Numbered from the stretch's first letter, positions 26,458-35,445 are shown. The stretch: DNA of 64,000 nt from Psychrilyobacter atlanticus DSM 19335 (GCF_000426625.1 NZ_KE384548.1:964703-1028702); one strand, 5' to 3'. Notes: a model not told the origin generated them from the sequence alone. A program made the numbers and translations.

Positions 26458-26830
26458 TTTTTTCCTCCGTCTTCCTCTAAAAAAATAATTAAATACCCTA
26501 TATTCAATTTATTATAATGAAGTTATACCACATAGTTTAGTTAGAATTTAAATACAAAAAATATACAAGATATAAGTTACTTATTCATTGTATAAATCTA
26601 CAGCCAAGGTTGACCGAAGCCTTCTGTTGCGATATTTTAATCATCAAAATTACTTTTCAAAACATAATTAAATTCAGTTTTAAAATCCTCGATTAAACTA
26701 CTTAATTAAACGTTTTGTATGAAAAACGAAATCTATATTTTGAAAAAATTACTTAACATATGAAGATAAATATAAACTTACATTTATTATAATCATTGAA
26801 ATTTCATAAAACATATAATTCTTTTATAAT
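26323..26830. repeat. Paralogous locus B (partner at 17076-17520)
   Basis: Similarity with locus A covers the gene, its leader and roughly 300 bp beyond the promoter. The gap 26458-26921 has no gene; I see no separate promoter for the plus-strand aminotransferase gene other than AT-rich boxes near 26855. Confidence 0.65.
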
Positions 26831-26921
26831 TAAAAAAAATAAAATTAATATTGTACCTTTAAATCAAAATAAGATAGAATGAACCTAGATTACAAATTAA
26901 ATGAAAAGGTGGGAAAGAATT

Positions 26922-28064
26922 ATGATTTATTTTGATAACGCCGCAACTACACTCCCCAAACCAAAAGCCGTTGGGGAAGCTATCGTAGAAGCGCTGAATA
27001 GTTTTGGGAATCCAAGTAGGGGAGGACATGAGTATTCTCTTCGTTCATCTAGGGTTTTATACGAGACAAGGGAATTACTGGCAAAACTCATAGGGGTAGA
27101 AGATCCGTTAAATATAGCATTTACAGGGAACTCAACTATGTCTCTTAATATAGCAATATTAGGATTAGGTCTCAAAGAAGGAGACGAGATAATCACTACA
27201 ACTCTAGAGCATAACTCAGTACTGCGTCCAATATATAAGTTAAAAAAAAATGGAGTTAAAGTAAAATTTGTTGGGTCAGACAAAGCTGGAAATATAAACT
27301 ATGATGAACTAGAAACAAGTATCGGAAAAAATACCAAGGTCATTATGACCACTCATGCTTCTAACTTAACAGGAAATTTGGTGGATATAGATAGAATCGG
27401 AAAGGTAGCTCATAAGAACAATCTTATATTTATTGTGGACGGGTCACAGAGTCTGGGGGTATTTCCAGTGGATGTAGTCAAAAACAATATCGATATCCTG
27501 TGCTTCACTGGACACAAAGGGCTCATGGGTCCTACAGGGGTAGGAGGAATATATGTATCTCCTAAGGTAGATCTGAATCCATACCTTGTAGGAGGAAGTG
27601 GATCTCACTCATTTTCAGAGGAGCATCCTAAAACTATGCCCGATAAATTAGAAGCTGGTACACCTAATATTCATGGAATAGCAGGATTAAATGCCAGTTT
27701 AAAATATATCTTTAACACAGGAATAGACACAATCCGTGAAAAAGAGCTTTCCCTGGCTAAGACTTTTTATCAGGGAATAAAAGATCTGCCAAAAGTAAAA
27801 ATATATGGAGATTTCAGTAGTTTCTATCGTTCTCCTATTGTTACTATGAATTTAGAGGGCGTTCCATCCAGCGATCTTGCAGAAGTTTTATCCTATGATT
27901 ATGGGATAGCCACAAGATCTGGAATTCATTGTGCACCATTGATGCATAATGATTTTAAAACCAATGAAAATGGGATGGTAAGATTTAGTTTTTCCCACTA
28001 TAATACAATGGAAGAGATCTTAAAAACAATCGAAATTTTAAAAGATCTCTCTGAATCTATATAA
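26922..28064 (+). CDS. Cysteine desulfurase-family aminotransferase (class V)
   Basis: 380 aa from the ATG at 26922 (MIYFDNAATTLPKPK), preferred over an ATG at 26901 because AAGGTGGG lies between the two at proper distance. PLP enzyme: ITTTLEHNS, DGSQSLGVFPVD, and FTGHKGLMGPTGVGG with the Schiff-base Lys. ATRSGIHCAPLMH near the C-terminus holds the catalytic Cys of this subgroup. Takes sulfur from cysteine. Neighbours include rubredoxin and cysteine biosynthesis genes. A dispersed element and a terminator follow. Confidence 0.88.
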   Translation: MIYFDNAATTLPKPKAVGEAIVEALNSFGNPSRGGHEYSLRSSRVLYETRELLAKLIGVEDPLNIAFTGNSTMSLNIAILGLGLKEGDEIITTTLEHNSVLRPIYKLKKNGVKVKFVGSDKAGNINYDELETSIGKNTKVIMTTHASNLTGNLVDIDRIGKVAHKNNLIFIVDGSQSLGVFPVDVVKNNIDILCFTGHKGLMGPTGVGGIYVSPKVDLNPYLVGGSGSHSFSEEHPKTMPDKLEAGTPNIHGIAGLNASLKYIFNTGIDTIREKELSLAKTFYQGIKDLPKVKIYGDFSSFYRSPIVTMNLEGVPSSDLAEVLSYDYGIATRSGIHCAPLMHNDFKTNENGMVRFSFSHYNTMEEILKTIEILKDLSESI

Positions 28065-28088
28065 GATTTAATTCAAAAATAGCTAGAA

Positions 28089-28190
28089 ATAAAAAAGCAA
28101 CGTAACGTTGCATCCAAACAAGCACAATTTAGGTTTTTATAATCTTTTATATTTTTTATAAAAAATATAATTTTCTAAGCTATAAAAAAA
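28089..28190 (+). repeat. Dispersed palindromic element, copy 4
   Basis: Core GCAACGTAACGTTGC at 28097-28111 (perfect palindrome), tail ATCCAAACAAGCACAATTTA then GGTTTTTATAATCTTTTA, ending AATTTTCTAAGCTATAAAAAA. It follows the stop of the class V enzyme by 30 bp on the same strand and precedes a terminator. Confidence 0.87.
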
Positions 28191-28217
28191 TCCCCACTAG
28201 AATACTCTAGTGGGGAT
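28190..28217. terminator. Bidirectional terminator
   Basis: ATCCCCACTAGA-ATAC-TCTAGTGGGGAT perfect stem between the class V gene and rubredoxin, with T-rich flank on the minus strand. Confidence 0.9.
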
Positions 28218-28223
28218 TAAATT

Positions 28224-28385
28224 TTAGTTTTCTTCTACGAATACGTCTTTCCCCATTGCACATGGAGGACAGATCCAGTCTTCAGGTAAGTTTTCAAAAC
28301 TAGTTCCTGCTTCTATTCCATTTTCTACATCTCCAACTTTTGGATCATAAACATATCCACATATTTCGCATACATAATTTTTCAT
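28224..28385 (-). CDS. Rubredoxin
   Basis: 53 aa, one-iron electron carrier. [10 protein letters not shown] (first Cys pair) and CPPCAMGK (second pair) with the conserved DWICP. Start ATG at 28385 behind AGGTGG. A natural electron donor to the flavodiiron protein at 45465-46685, and to other oxygen or peroxide scavengers. Below usual ORF length limits but unambiguous. Confidence 0.96.
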   Translation of the reverse strand: MKNYVCEICGYVYDPKVGDVENGIEAGTSFENLPEDWICPPCAMGKDVFVEEN

Positions 28386-28432
28386 ATTTTTTTACCACCT
28401 TTATATTTAATTTTACAACATTAACAAAAGCA

Positions 28433-28461
28433 AGTTTATCAAATCTGACACTCTAAGTCAA
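28433..28461 (-). promoter_or_regulatory. Rubredoxin promoter
   Basis: Minus strand TTGACT (28456-28461), 17-bp spacer, TAAACT (28433-28438) with extended TGA. Confidence 0.75.
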
Positions 28462-28493
28462 GATAATTTTTTTTATAAAAACCTACACAATTC

Positions 28494-28523
28494 TTGACTA
28501 CTAGACTAGGTTAATGATAAGAT
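28494..28523 (+). promoter_or_regulatory. cysK promoter
   Basis: TTGACT (28494-28499), 18-bp spacer, TAAGAT (28518-28523) with extended TGA. Divergent from the rubredoxin promoter, 33 bp apart. Confidence 0.7.
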
Positions 28524-28575
28524 TATTTTAGATAAAATATTTAACACATTTATAGGAAAAACAGGAGGTAGTCAG

Positions 28576-29487
28576 ATGTATAAAAATATAGTTGAATTAA
28601 TAGGAAACACTCCAATGGTTAAATTAAAAAAAGAAAAAGGCCTGGCTGATATATACGTAAAATTAGAAAAGTTTAATCCCAGCGGGTCTATAAAGGATAG
28701 AGCTGCACACCAAATGATAATAGATGCCCAAACAGATGGTAAATTAAAACAGGGGGACATTATTTTAGAACCTACCAGTGGGAATACAGGAGTAGCTTTA
28801 GCTATGATTGGAAAAGCCATGGGGTATGAAGTAACTTTGGTTATGCCTTCTAGTATGAGTCAGGAGAGAAAGGATATAATAAGCTCTTATGGGGCAAGTT
28901 TAGTATTGACTGATCCTACAAAGGGTATGACAGGAGCTATCAATAAAGCCTATGAGATGGCAGAAGCCGACAGCAGATACTATATTCCAAATCAATTTGA
29001 AAATAAATCTAATATAAAAGCACACTATATCTCTACTGGGACAGAGATATATGATAAACTTCCAGGAATAGATGGTTTTGTAGCAGGAGTAGGAACAGGC
29101 GGAACCCTTGGGGGAACAGGTAAATATTTAAAAGAGCGTGACAAAAATATAAAAATTGTAGCAGTAGAGCCGTCTAAATCTCCAGTTTTATCTGGTGGTA
29201 GTGGCGGGGCTCATAAGATTCAAGGAATTGGGGCAGGATTTATACCTCAAATATTGGACACATCCATCATCGATGAAGTTATTACTATAGATGATGAAAC
29301 AGCTTATGAGATGACTAGAAATGTACTAGACACTGATGGGCTCTACCTAGGAATCTCTAGTGGGTCAAATATCGCAGCAGCTAAAATATTAGCTAAGAAA
29401 TTAGGCGAAGGAAAAATTGTAGTAACAATCGCTCCAGATGGAGGGGAAAAGTACATCTCCACAGGAGTATTTACAAAAACAACCTAG
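28576..29487 (+). CDS. cysK: Cysteine synthase (O-acetylserine sulfhydrylase)
   Basis: 303 aa PLP enzyme that makes cysteine from O-acetylserine and sulfide. KLEKFNPSGSIKDRAA holds the PLP lysine; PTSGNTGVALAM the substrate loop; GVGTGGTLGGTGKYLKE the phosphate-binding loop. Length standard. Followed 95 bp later by cysE with its own promoter; CysK and CysE form a complex in many bacteria. Confidence 0.95.
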   Translation: MYKNIVELIGNTPMVKLKKEKGLADIYVKLEKFNPSGSIKDRAAHQMIIDAQTDGKLKQGDIILEPTSGNTGVALAMIGKAMGYEVTLVMPSSMSQERKDIISSYGASLVLTDPTKGMTGAINKAYEMAEADSRYYIPNQFENKSNIKAHYISTGTEIYDKLPGIDGFVAGVGTGGTLGGTGKYLKERDKNIKIVAVEPSKSPVLSGGSGGAHKIQGIGAGFIPQILDTSIIDEVITIDDETAYEMTRNVLDTDGLYLGISSGSNIAAAKILAKKLGEGKIVVTIAPDGGEKYISTGVFTKTT

Positions 29488-29512
29488 AAAAGTCACTCTT
29501 AGCTTATTTCTC

Positions 29513-29541
29513 TTGACATCTCAATAGAAATACATTAGTAT
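29513..29541 (+). promoter_or_regulatory. cysE promoter
   Basis: TTGACA (29513-29518), 17-bp spacer, TAGTAT (29536-29541). Confidence 0.75.
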
Positions 29542-29582
29542 ATAAGCAAATAATTATATAGAATCTGGAGGAATGAGAAATA

Positions 29583-30143
29583 ATGTTTAAAAGTTTAAAG
29601 TATGATATAAAAAATATAAGAAGTATAGACCCTGCTGCAAAATCAAATATAGAGGTTTTCCTCCTCTACCCATCTATCCACGCTATCTTTAGCCATAGAA
29701 TAGCTCATGGATTATTTAAAAGGAAGTTTTTCTTTTTAGCTAGATTATTATCTCAATTTTCTAGATTCTTTACAGGAATTGAGATCCATCCTGGGGCAAC
29801 TATAGGTAAGGGACTCTTTATAGACCATGGAATGGGTGTAGTTATAGGAGAAACAGCTATAGTGGGAAATAACGTGACTATCTACCACCAGGTTACCCTG
29901 GGAGGAACAGGTAAAGATTCTGGAAAAAGACATCCAACTATTGAAGATGATGTAATAATTGGTGCCGGAGCAAAAGTTCTAGGAAATATTACCATTGCCA
30001 AAGGAACTAAGATCGGTGGAAACACAGTAGTTTTAAAGGACAGTTATGAAAACTCTACAGTTGTAGGAGTAGCCGGTACTATGAAATGTAATGGAAAAGC
30101 CTTTAATTTATCTCAATGTGGTATAAAGGAAGAGAAAAATTAA
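29583..30143 (+). CDS. cysE: Serine O-acetyltransferase
   Basis: 186 aa, left-handed beta-helix acetyltransferase making O-acetylserine from serine and acetyl-CoA. [22 protein letters not shown] and [14 protein letters not shown] with hexapeptide repeats behind; short EpsC-like form lacking the long N-terminal part of E. coli CysE. Supplies CysK encoded just upstream. The protein ends in CGIKEEKN without the canonical terminal Ile that docks into CysK. Confidence 0.93.
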   Translation: MFKSLKYDIKNIRSIDPAAKSNIEVFLLYPSIHAIFSHRIAHGLFKRKFFFLARLLSQFSRFFTGIEIHPGATIGKGLFIDHGMGVVIGETAIVGNNVTIYHQVTLGGTGKDSGKRHPTIEDDVIIGAGAKVLGNITIAKGTKIGGNTVVLKDSYENSTVVGVAGTMKCNGKAFNLSQCGIKEEKN

Positions 30144-30195
30144 ATTATTTTATATATTATAATTATTTCATATCAACTTTTAACCTCTACTATGT

Positions 30196-30201
30196 TATAA
30201 T
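30196..30201 (+). promoter_or_regulatory. Extended -10 of the mnmH gene
   Basis: TGTTATAAT (TATAAT 30196-30201) with a poor -35; about 20 bp before the TTG start, so the leader is very short. Confidence 0.55.
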
Positions 30202-30223
30202 AAGGGGAAGGAAGGTGAATTTT

Positions 30224-31285
30224 TTGAAAACCAATATATACGATGATATGAATAAAAACGAAATAAGTTATAAGGAATTATTAGAAAAAAATAACTATAT
30301 CTTAATAGATGTAAGAACTCCTAAGGAATACCTAGAATCAACTATTCCAGGAGCCATTAATATACCTGTATTGCTAGATGAAGAAAGAGTAATGGTGGGA
30401 ACCGCCTATAAAAAAGAATCTCAAGAAAAGGCTAAACAGCTAGGTATAGAAGCTATCTCTAAAAGATTGGGAGATATCACTAAGCAGATAAGTGAACTTT
30501 CAAAAGAACACGATAATATCGTATTCTTCTGTGCTAGAGGCGGGATGAGAAGCGGGTCTATGACTTCATTCTTCAAATCTATGGGATATAAAACTGCAAG
30601 GCTCAGTGGAGGATATAAATCTTACAGAGCTTTTGTCATAGAAGACCTTGAGAATATAGTGCAAGGAGTAACACTAATAACTCTCCACGGAAAAACAGGT
30701 ACAGGAAAGACAAAAATCTTAAATGAACTACACGAAAACGGTGTTGAAACTATAGATTTAGAGGGAATGGCAAAAAATAGAGGATCTCACTTTGGTCATA
30801 TAGGAATACCCCAGGACAGAAGCCAGAAAACTTTTGAATCTCTTTTATATGATGCCGTTAAGCATAGAAAAAATAATGTGATAATAATTGAAGGCGAAAG
30901 TAGTAGGAAGATAGGCCCTATCCATATCCCAGATCCATTTTGGGATACAATGAAGAAGGGAATAAAAATATTAGTAGAAGCTCCTATAGAGATGAGATTA
31001 GACATCATCATGGATGATTACACTGGAATCGATGAATTAAAAAAGAATTTACTGGAAGTAGCAGATAAATTAAAAAGATATATGGATGGCAGTGCCCATA
31101 CTAAATTTATCGACCTAGTAGAAAAAGGTGAGATCAGGGAAGCTGCTCGTCAAATGATGATAGAATACTACGATCCTATGTATAACAAAAGTTTAGACAG
31201 ACATAACTACCACGAGGAAGTTATGATCGAAAGTATTGAAGACGGCGTTATAAAATTAAAGGAAGTATTTAAAAAACATATGTAA
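30224..31285 (+). CDS. mnmH: tRNA 2-selenouridine/geranyl-2-thiouridine synthase
   Basis: 353 aa from TTG at 30224, chosen because GGAAGGTG lies 7 bp upstream; reading back to 30116 would add a stretch that overlaps cysE and lacks a ribosome site. Rhodanese domain (about 10-140) with YILIDVRTPKEYLESTIPGAINIP and the active-site loop FFCARGGMRS; then a P-loop domain GKTGTGKTKILNEL (about 158-171). Replaces sulfur by selenium at wobble U34 of some tRNAs using selenophosphate. Implies selenium use; selD is not in the window. Confidence 0.93.
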   Translation: MKTNIYDDMNKNEISYKELLEKNNYILIDVRTPKEYLESTIPGAINIPVLLDEERVMVGTAYKKESQEKAKQLGIEAISKRLGDITKQISELSKEHDNIVFFCARGGMRSGSMTSFFKSMGYKTARLSGGYKSYRAFVIEDLENIVQGVTLITLHGKTGTGKTKILNELHENGVETIDLEGMAKNRGSHFGHIGIPQDRSQKTFESLLYDAVKHRKNNVIIIEGESSRKIGPIHIPDPFWDTMKKGIKILVEAPIEMRLDIIMDDYTGIDELKKNLLEVADKLKRYMDGSAHTKFIDLVEKGEIREAARQMMIEYYDPMYNKSLDRHNYHEEVMIESIEDGVIKLKEVFKKHM

Positions 31286-31292
31286 AAAATTA

Positions 31293-31333
31293 GTTAGGAG
31301 TTTAATAGGAAATCTATTAAACTCCTATTTTTT
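31293..31333 (+). terminator. mnmH terminator
   Basis: AGGAGTTTAATAG / CTATTAAACTCCT stem followed by ATTTTTTATA. Confidence 0.88.
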
Positions 31334-31334
31334 A

Positions 31335-31366
31335 TAAAAAAAATAGGGATGATTACTCATCCCCTA
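31335..31366 (-). terminator. crr terminator
   Basis: GGGATGA-TTAC-TCATCCC stem (about 31347-31364) followed on the minus strand by TATTTTTTTTATAA. Confidence 0.85.
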
Positions 31367-31373
31367 AAATTCA

Positions 31374-31868
31374 TTACTTATTTAATTTTACTTTCATTAA
31401 TAGATCTCCGACTTTTACATCTCCTGTAGCTACTACTTTTAATTCAGCAACTTCATCCATATTAGATATGATTATTGGAGTTCTTGCAGATTTTGCATTT
31501 TCTTTAATATACTCAAGGTTGTATTTTACTAATTCGTCCCCAACTTTTACATCTCCAGGAGTTACTAGTCTTTCAAATCCTTGTCCGTCTAATTTTACTG
31601 TGTCAATTCCAAAATGTACTATCATCTCTAATCCACATTCTAAATCAAAACTAACTGCATGATTAGTATCAAATATATCGATCTCAGCATCAGCTATAGC
31701 ATGAACAGATCCTTCTACAGGCTCTATAGCACATCCATCCCCTATCATTTTTTGAGCAAACGCTTCATCAGGTACTTCTGATAAGTCTATAACTCTACCA
31801 TTTAATGGTGAGTATATTTCAATATAATTTTCCTCTTTATTTTTTTTAAAAAAATCAAATAATCCCAT
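31374..31868 (-). CDS. crr: PTS glucose-type EIIA protein
   Basis: 164 aa. IYSPLNGRVIDLSEVPDEAFAQKMIGDG and GLEMIVHFGIDTVKLDGQGF, where the His of IVHFG is the phosphorylated residue and the earlier TNHAVSF holds the partner His. Accepts phosphate from HPr and passes it to a sugar EIIB. Stand-alone cytosolic form with a short N-terminal extension; monocistronic, with its own terminator. Confidence 0.95.
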   Translation of the reverse strand: MGLFDFFKKNKEENYIEIYSPLNGRVIDLSEVPDEAFAQKMIGDGCAIEPVEGSVHAIADAEIDIFDTNHAVSFDLECGLEMIVHFGIDTVKLDGQGFERLVTPGDVKVGDELVKYNLEYIKENAKSARTPIIISNMDEVAELKVVATGDVKVGDLLMKVKLNK

Positions 31869-31998
31869 TTTAAATTCCTCCTACTAATATAAATCTTCCT
31901 CATCACGATAATTATACTATATCTCTATCATTTTTTAAAGATTAAAAAGTTTTAAACTTTACTCATAAAGACGTAATATCTAACCATTTATCAAGTAC

Positions 31999-32547
31999 TT
32001 AAACTAAAAGATCAGAAGCTAAATTTTTACTCATTTCTTCTCCCTTTAAAAGTTCCACCAATTTTAATGCAAACGGTATCGCTGTTCCAGGCCCTCTAGA
32101 CGTTATAAAATTCCCGTCCACTACCACATCTAAATCATCCTTATAGACAGCTCCAAATAGTTGTGACTCCACACCTGGATAACAGGTAGCCTGTCTGTTC
32201 TCTAAAAACCCCATCTTTCCAATAACAAGGGGAGCAGCACAGATAGCTCCAATATATTTACTCTCTAAATCAAAATCTATAATCTGCTTCTTTAATATCT
32301 TCGATGAATCTAAATTTAACGTTCCTGGCATTCCTCCTGGTAAGATCATCATATCATATTTTTCATGGCTTATATCCTCTATAAGAGTATCTGCTACTAC
32401 CCTTATATCATGAGCTCCCAATACCTCTCTATTCCCTCCTACAGCGACTAATTCTACTTCTACCTCTGCTCTTCTCAAAACATCAGCTGTAGCTAATGCC
32501 TCTATCTCCTCAAATCCTTCAGCTAAATATAATGCTACCTTTTTCAT
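31999..32547 (-). CDS. DJ-1/PfpI family protein
   Basis: 182 aa, DJ-1/ThiJ (YajL) subgroup. ALYLAEGFEEIEALATADVLRRA at the start, MILPGGMPGTLNL, and YIGAICAAPLVIG with the reactive Cys (near 100), ending TSRGPGTAIPFALKLVELL. Family roles include protein deglycation and oxidative-stress protection. Starts 1 bp after the MarC gene: a two-gene operon. Confidence 0.9.
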   Translation of the reverse strand: MKKVALYLAEGFEEIEALATADVLRRAEVEVELVAVGGNREVLGAHDIRVVADTLIEDISHEKYDMMILPGGMPGTLNLDSSKILKKQIIDFDLESKYIGAICAAPLVIGKMGFLENRQATCYPGVESQLFGAVYKDDLDVVVDGNFITSRGPGTAIPFALKLVELLKGEEMSKNLASDLLV

Positions 32548-32548
32548 C

Positions 32549-33178
32549 TTAACCTCCTATACCCTGAACAACCATAGTCACACCACTGATAATAGTTTTT
32601 ATTCCCACAGCCATTATAAATAATTGCATTACCCTAGATAGTACAAATAAAACCAATTCCCCAAATATTTTTTCTATAATATCTGCTGCAGAAAACATAA
32701 AATGAATAATCAGAAATACAACTACACAGGAAAGGGTACTAGAAATTATCCCAGCTTCCTGCCTTATAAGAAGCACCCCTGCCAGTGACCCTGGACCAAC
32801 TAACATAGGGAAAGCCATAGGAATTATCCCTTGTTTAATCTCCTCTTCCTCTGTTAATTCTTCTTGAGGTTCATCTTTCTTCTTATTTTTCTTTGGAAAT
32901 AATAGATTCTTTAGAGCTACAATAACTAAGATTATTCCTCCCGCTATCCTAACTTCTTTCATCTCTACCCTGAAAAAATTGTGCATCATAAATGATCCTA
33001 CAAGGGCAAATGCCGCCATTATGGAAAACCCTGTAACAACTATCACTTTAAACAACTTTTTTCTGGTAATTTTACCCATATCCTCTGTCAATCCTATAAA
33101 CAATGGCACATTTCCAAATGGGTTCAATATGGCAATCATTGTCATTGCATTGATAAATATCTGAATTACATAATCCAT
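32549..33178 (-). CDS. MarC family membrane protein
   Basis: 209 aa, six membrane segments. NPFGNVPLFIGLTEDM at residues 20-35 and PMAFPMLVGPGSLAGVLLIRQEAG near 120-145 are the repeated family motifs. A charged loop (KKNKKKDEPQEELTEEEE) lies between the halves. Function of MarC/NAAT proteins is unproven; the multiple-antibiotic-resistance link is historical. Confidence 0.9.
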   Translation of the reverse strand: MDYVIQIFINAMTMIAILNPFGNVPLFIGLTEDMGKITRKKLFKVIVVTGFSIMAAFALVGSFMMHNFFRVEMKEVRIAGGIILVIVALKNLLFPKKNKKKDEPQEELTEEEEIKQGIIPMAFPMLVGPGSLAGVLLIRQEAGIISSTLSCVVVFLIIHFMFSAADIIEKIFGELVLFVLSRVMQLFIMAVGIKTIISGVTMVVQGIGG

Positions 33179-33361
33179 CTTATTTCACTCTCCTAATAAT
33201 TTATATTCGAATAAATTTATCATATTCCTTGATTTTTTTCAATCTTATTTTCGATTTTTTTTTGACCTAAAAAAAGACTTCCGTCCTATTTATTTATAGT
33301 TTTTACATTTATAATTCCCTTGTTAAGTCAGCAAGTAAACAACTTAAGGGGGTACAAAAAA

Positions 33362-34063
33362 ATGATCTTAGCAAGTGATTTTAAAGGATGGAAAAAAGGT
33401 GAATATTTATGGTTAGGGGTCTCACTATTAACAACGGTGTCAGCTTCAATCTACTTAAAGGCAGGAGCTATGTCGATTATAGCTATGATAATCAATATAA
33501 TCTGTGTAGTATTATTAGCAAAAGGAAAAGTTTCAAACTTTATATTTTCTATAATAGGTAGTCTCTTATATGGATATATAACTTATTCTAATGCTATATA
33601 TGGTGATGCAATTATGAGAGTTGTCTACAATATACCTATGGGAATATTTGGTTATATCACATGGAAAAAAAATAAAGTCAAGGCAGATGATGATGTAGAG
33701 TTTAGAGTATTAACAACTAAACAAAGACTCTCAGGCACAATTGGTGTGATAATTGCTATCGGTACACTTGCCGGTATCTTACACTTAATCCATGGAAGTA
33801 ACGTTATTTTAGATGCAACAACGACAATATTAGGAATTGTCGCATTATTTTTAATGTCAAAAAGATATACAGAAAACTGGTATCTATGGATCTTAGTAAA
33901 TGCTATCTCTGTAATATTGTGGCTGAGAGTAGGAAATATAAGTCCTGAAACAGTTGCAACATTATTGATGTGGGTTGTATTTTTATTAAACTCTATTTTT
34001 GGAACTATTAATTGGAAAAAACAATGTAGATCAAAGGAAAAATCTGTTCCAAATTATGAATAA
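33362..34063 (+). CDS. pnuC: Nicotinamide riboside/mononucleotide transporter PnuC
   Basis: 233 aa from ATG at 33362, where TTAAGGGGG lies 9 bp upstream; an in-frame ATG at 33320 has no ribosome site. Seven membrane segments, with FIFSIIGSLLYGYITYSNAIYGDAIMRVVYNIPMGIFGYITWKKN and NWYLWILVNAISVILWLR typical of PnuC. Imports an NAD precursor. A weak inverted repeat TTAAGT/ACTTAA (33323-33347) precedes the ribosome site. Monocistronic. Confidence 0.93.
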   Translation: MILASDFKGWKKGEYLWLGVSLLTTVSASIYLKAGAMSIIAMIINIICVVLLAKGKVSNFIFSIIGSLLYGYITYSNAIYGDAIMRVVYNIPMGIFGYITWKKNKVKADDDVEFRVLTTKQRLSGTIGVIIAIGTLAGILHLIHGSNVILDATTTILGIVALFLMSKRYTENWYLWILVNAISVILWLRVGNISPETVATLLMWVVFLLNSIFGTINWKKQCRSKEKSVPNYE

Positions 34064-34077
34064 ATTATAACCTTATT

Positions 34078-34112
34078 TAGGAGGAGAGCAAAAATGCTCT
34101 CCTCTTTTTTTA
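34078..34112 (+). terminator. pnuC terminator
   Basis: GGAGAGCA-AAAA-TGCTCTCC stem followed by TCTTTTTTTAT. Confidence 0.92.
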
Positions 34113-34149
34113 TAATCTAAGAATCTTGAGATAATAGTGTCCTTTGTAA

Positions 34150-34213
34150 ACATAGAATTTTACAATAAAAATTTAATTTTACCTACCTGGATGCAACGTC
34201 ACGTTGCTTTTTT
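34150..34213 (-). repeat. Dispersed palindromic element, copy 5
   Basis: On the minus strand AAAAAAGCAACGTGACGTTGC (core 34193-34207) then ATCCAGGTAGG. It begins 8 bp after the stop codon of the minus-strand M42 gene at 34221. Confidence 0.85.
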
Positions 34214-34220
34214 ATTTTGA

Positions 34221-35288
34221 TTAAAAAATTTTCAATTGATCTAAGTTTAACCTTTTTAAAATTTCCATTGTGAGATCCACAGTAGCCCTATAATCTTCCA
34301 ATGCTGAAAATCCATAGTGTGTATGTGCATATCTTACAGGCATCCCCAATATAAGGCTAGGAACAGCTTTATTTTCAATATGGATAGGTCCTGCATCTGT
34401 CCCTCCCCCACTTCGTACGGCACATTGAAATGGTATCTTATTTTCCCTTGCCACCGATTTAGTAAATGATATCAATCTATGGTTTGCAATCAACCTCATA
34501 TCAAAATGCCTTATCTGTGTTCCTTTTTTTAATGCTCCTTGGGAATCATAACTATCCATAAATGTGTCATCTGCAGGAGACCCTTCAAAGACAACGGCTA
34601 AATCCGGTTTTACAGTATTTACATTCACCTTTGCTCCTCTACACCCTACCTCCTCCTGAACTGATATAGAACCTACCACATCTATATCTAAATCAATTCC
34701 TTCTAATGAGAGCATGGTTTCTAAAACAGCTGCACATCCTAACCTGTTATCAAAAGCTTTTCCCAGCATTATACCTGTCCTCTGATCCATGGAAAATTTA
34801 ACATCAGGAATAACCGGTGCTCCTGGTTCAATCTGAAAAATCTCTATAACTTCCTCATAACTTGTCGCTCCGACATCTATTACCATCTCATGGATAGGCT
34901 GAAGAGTAACGGGTCCTTTCATAAAGTGTGGTGGTTTTGTAGCTACTACACCTTCTACATACTCTCCTTTAGCATTCTTTATCCTTACTTTATGTCCCGG
35001 TATGTTTTGTGCCATCCATCCTCCCAAGGGCAAAAATCTCATAGTCCCATTGGCTTTGATACTTTGGATAATAAATCCCACCTCATCTGAATGACCATCT
35101 AACATAACTATGGGTTTATCCCCCTTGTGCCCCTTCCTGTATATCACCAGATTTCTCATGGAATCTTCCTGAATTTTAAAAATATCTCCAAATTTATCCT
35201 TTATAATCTCTACTACATTATCTTCAAATCCTGATACTCCATAAGCATTTGATAATTTTTCAATAAGCCTTACCGAATCTAATCTCAT
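34221..35288 (-). CDS. M42 family glutamyl/leucyl aminopeptidase
   Basis: 355 aa dimetal aminopeptidase. MLDGHSDEVGFIIQSI (His/Asp), GKAFDNRLGCAAVLE (bridging Asp), SVQEEVGCRGA (Glu pair), FEGSPADDTF, and MPVRYAHTHYGFSALEDYRATV (final His). Diverges from the 10771 paralogue but of similar length. Monocistronic with a strong promoter that faces the glutamine-amidotransferase operon. Confidence 0.93.
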   Translation of the reverse strand: MRLDSVRLIEKLSNAYGVSGFEDNVVEIIKDKFGDIFKIQEDSMRNLVIYRKGHKGDKPIVMLDGHSDEVGFIIQSIKANGTMRFLPLGGWMAQNIPGHKVRIKNAKGEYVEGVVATKPPHFMKGPVTLQPIHEMVIDVGATSYEEVIEIFQIEPGAPVIPDVKFSMDQRTGIMLGKAFDNRLGCAAVLETMLSLEGIDLDIDVVGSISVQEEVGCRGAKVNVNTVKPDLAVVFEGSPADDTFMDSYDSQGALKKGTQIRHFDMRLIANHRLISFTKSVARENKIPFQCAVRSGGGTDAGPIHIENKAVPSLILGMPVRYAHTHYGFSALEDYRATVDLTMEILKRLNLDQLKIF

Positions 35289-35321
35289 GATCGTCCTCCT
35301 TGTATAGATATCTCAGTATAG

Positions 35322-35350
35322 TATATAGTTTTTTTTATTACCCTTGTCAA
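35322..35350 (-). promoter_or_regulatory. Promoter of the M42 peptidase gene
   Basis: Minus strand TTGACA (35345-35350), 17-bp spacer, TATATA (35322-35327). Confidence 0.8.
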
Positions 35351-35380
35351 TTTTAATAGGACTTTTCTCCTATGACACAA

Positions 35381-35409
35381 TTGACATCTTTTCCTTTCCA
35401 TAGTATATA
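35381..35409 (+). promoter_or_regulatory. Promoter of the peptidase-hydrolase/binding-protein operon
   Basis: TTGACA (35381-35386), 17-bp spacer, TATATA (35404-35409). Back to back with the minus promoter; a small TCCTATTAAA/AGGAnnAAA-like repeat sits between them. Confidence 0.8.
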
Positions 35410-35445
35410 TAAATACTAAGTTTATTTAGATTTAAGGAGGATTTT

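Noticed and set aside
26901-26921. ATG at 26901 as start of the class V enzyme
   Set aside because: The ribosome site AAGGTGGG lies after it; MIYFDNAATT is the family N-terminus.
30116-30223. Longer start of mnmH at 30116
   Set aside because: The extra stretch overlaps cysE, lacks a ribosome site and does not resemble the family; TTG at 30224 has GGAAGGTG upstream.
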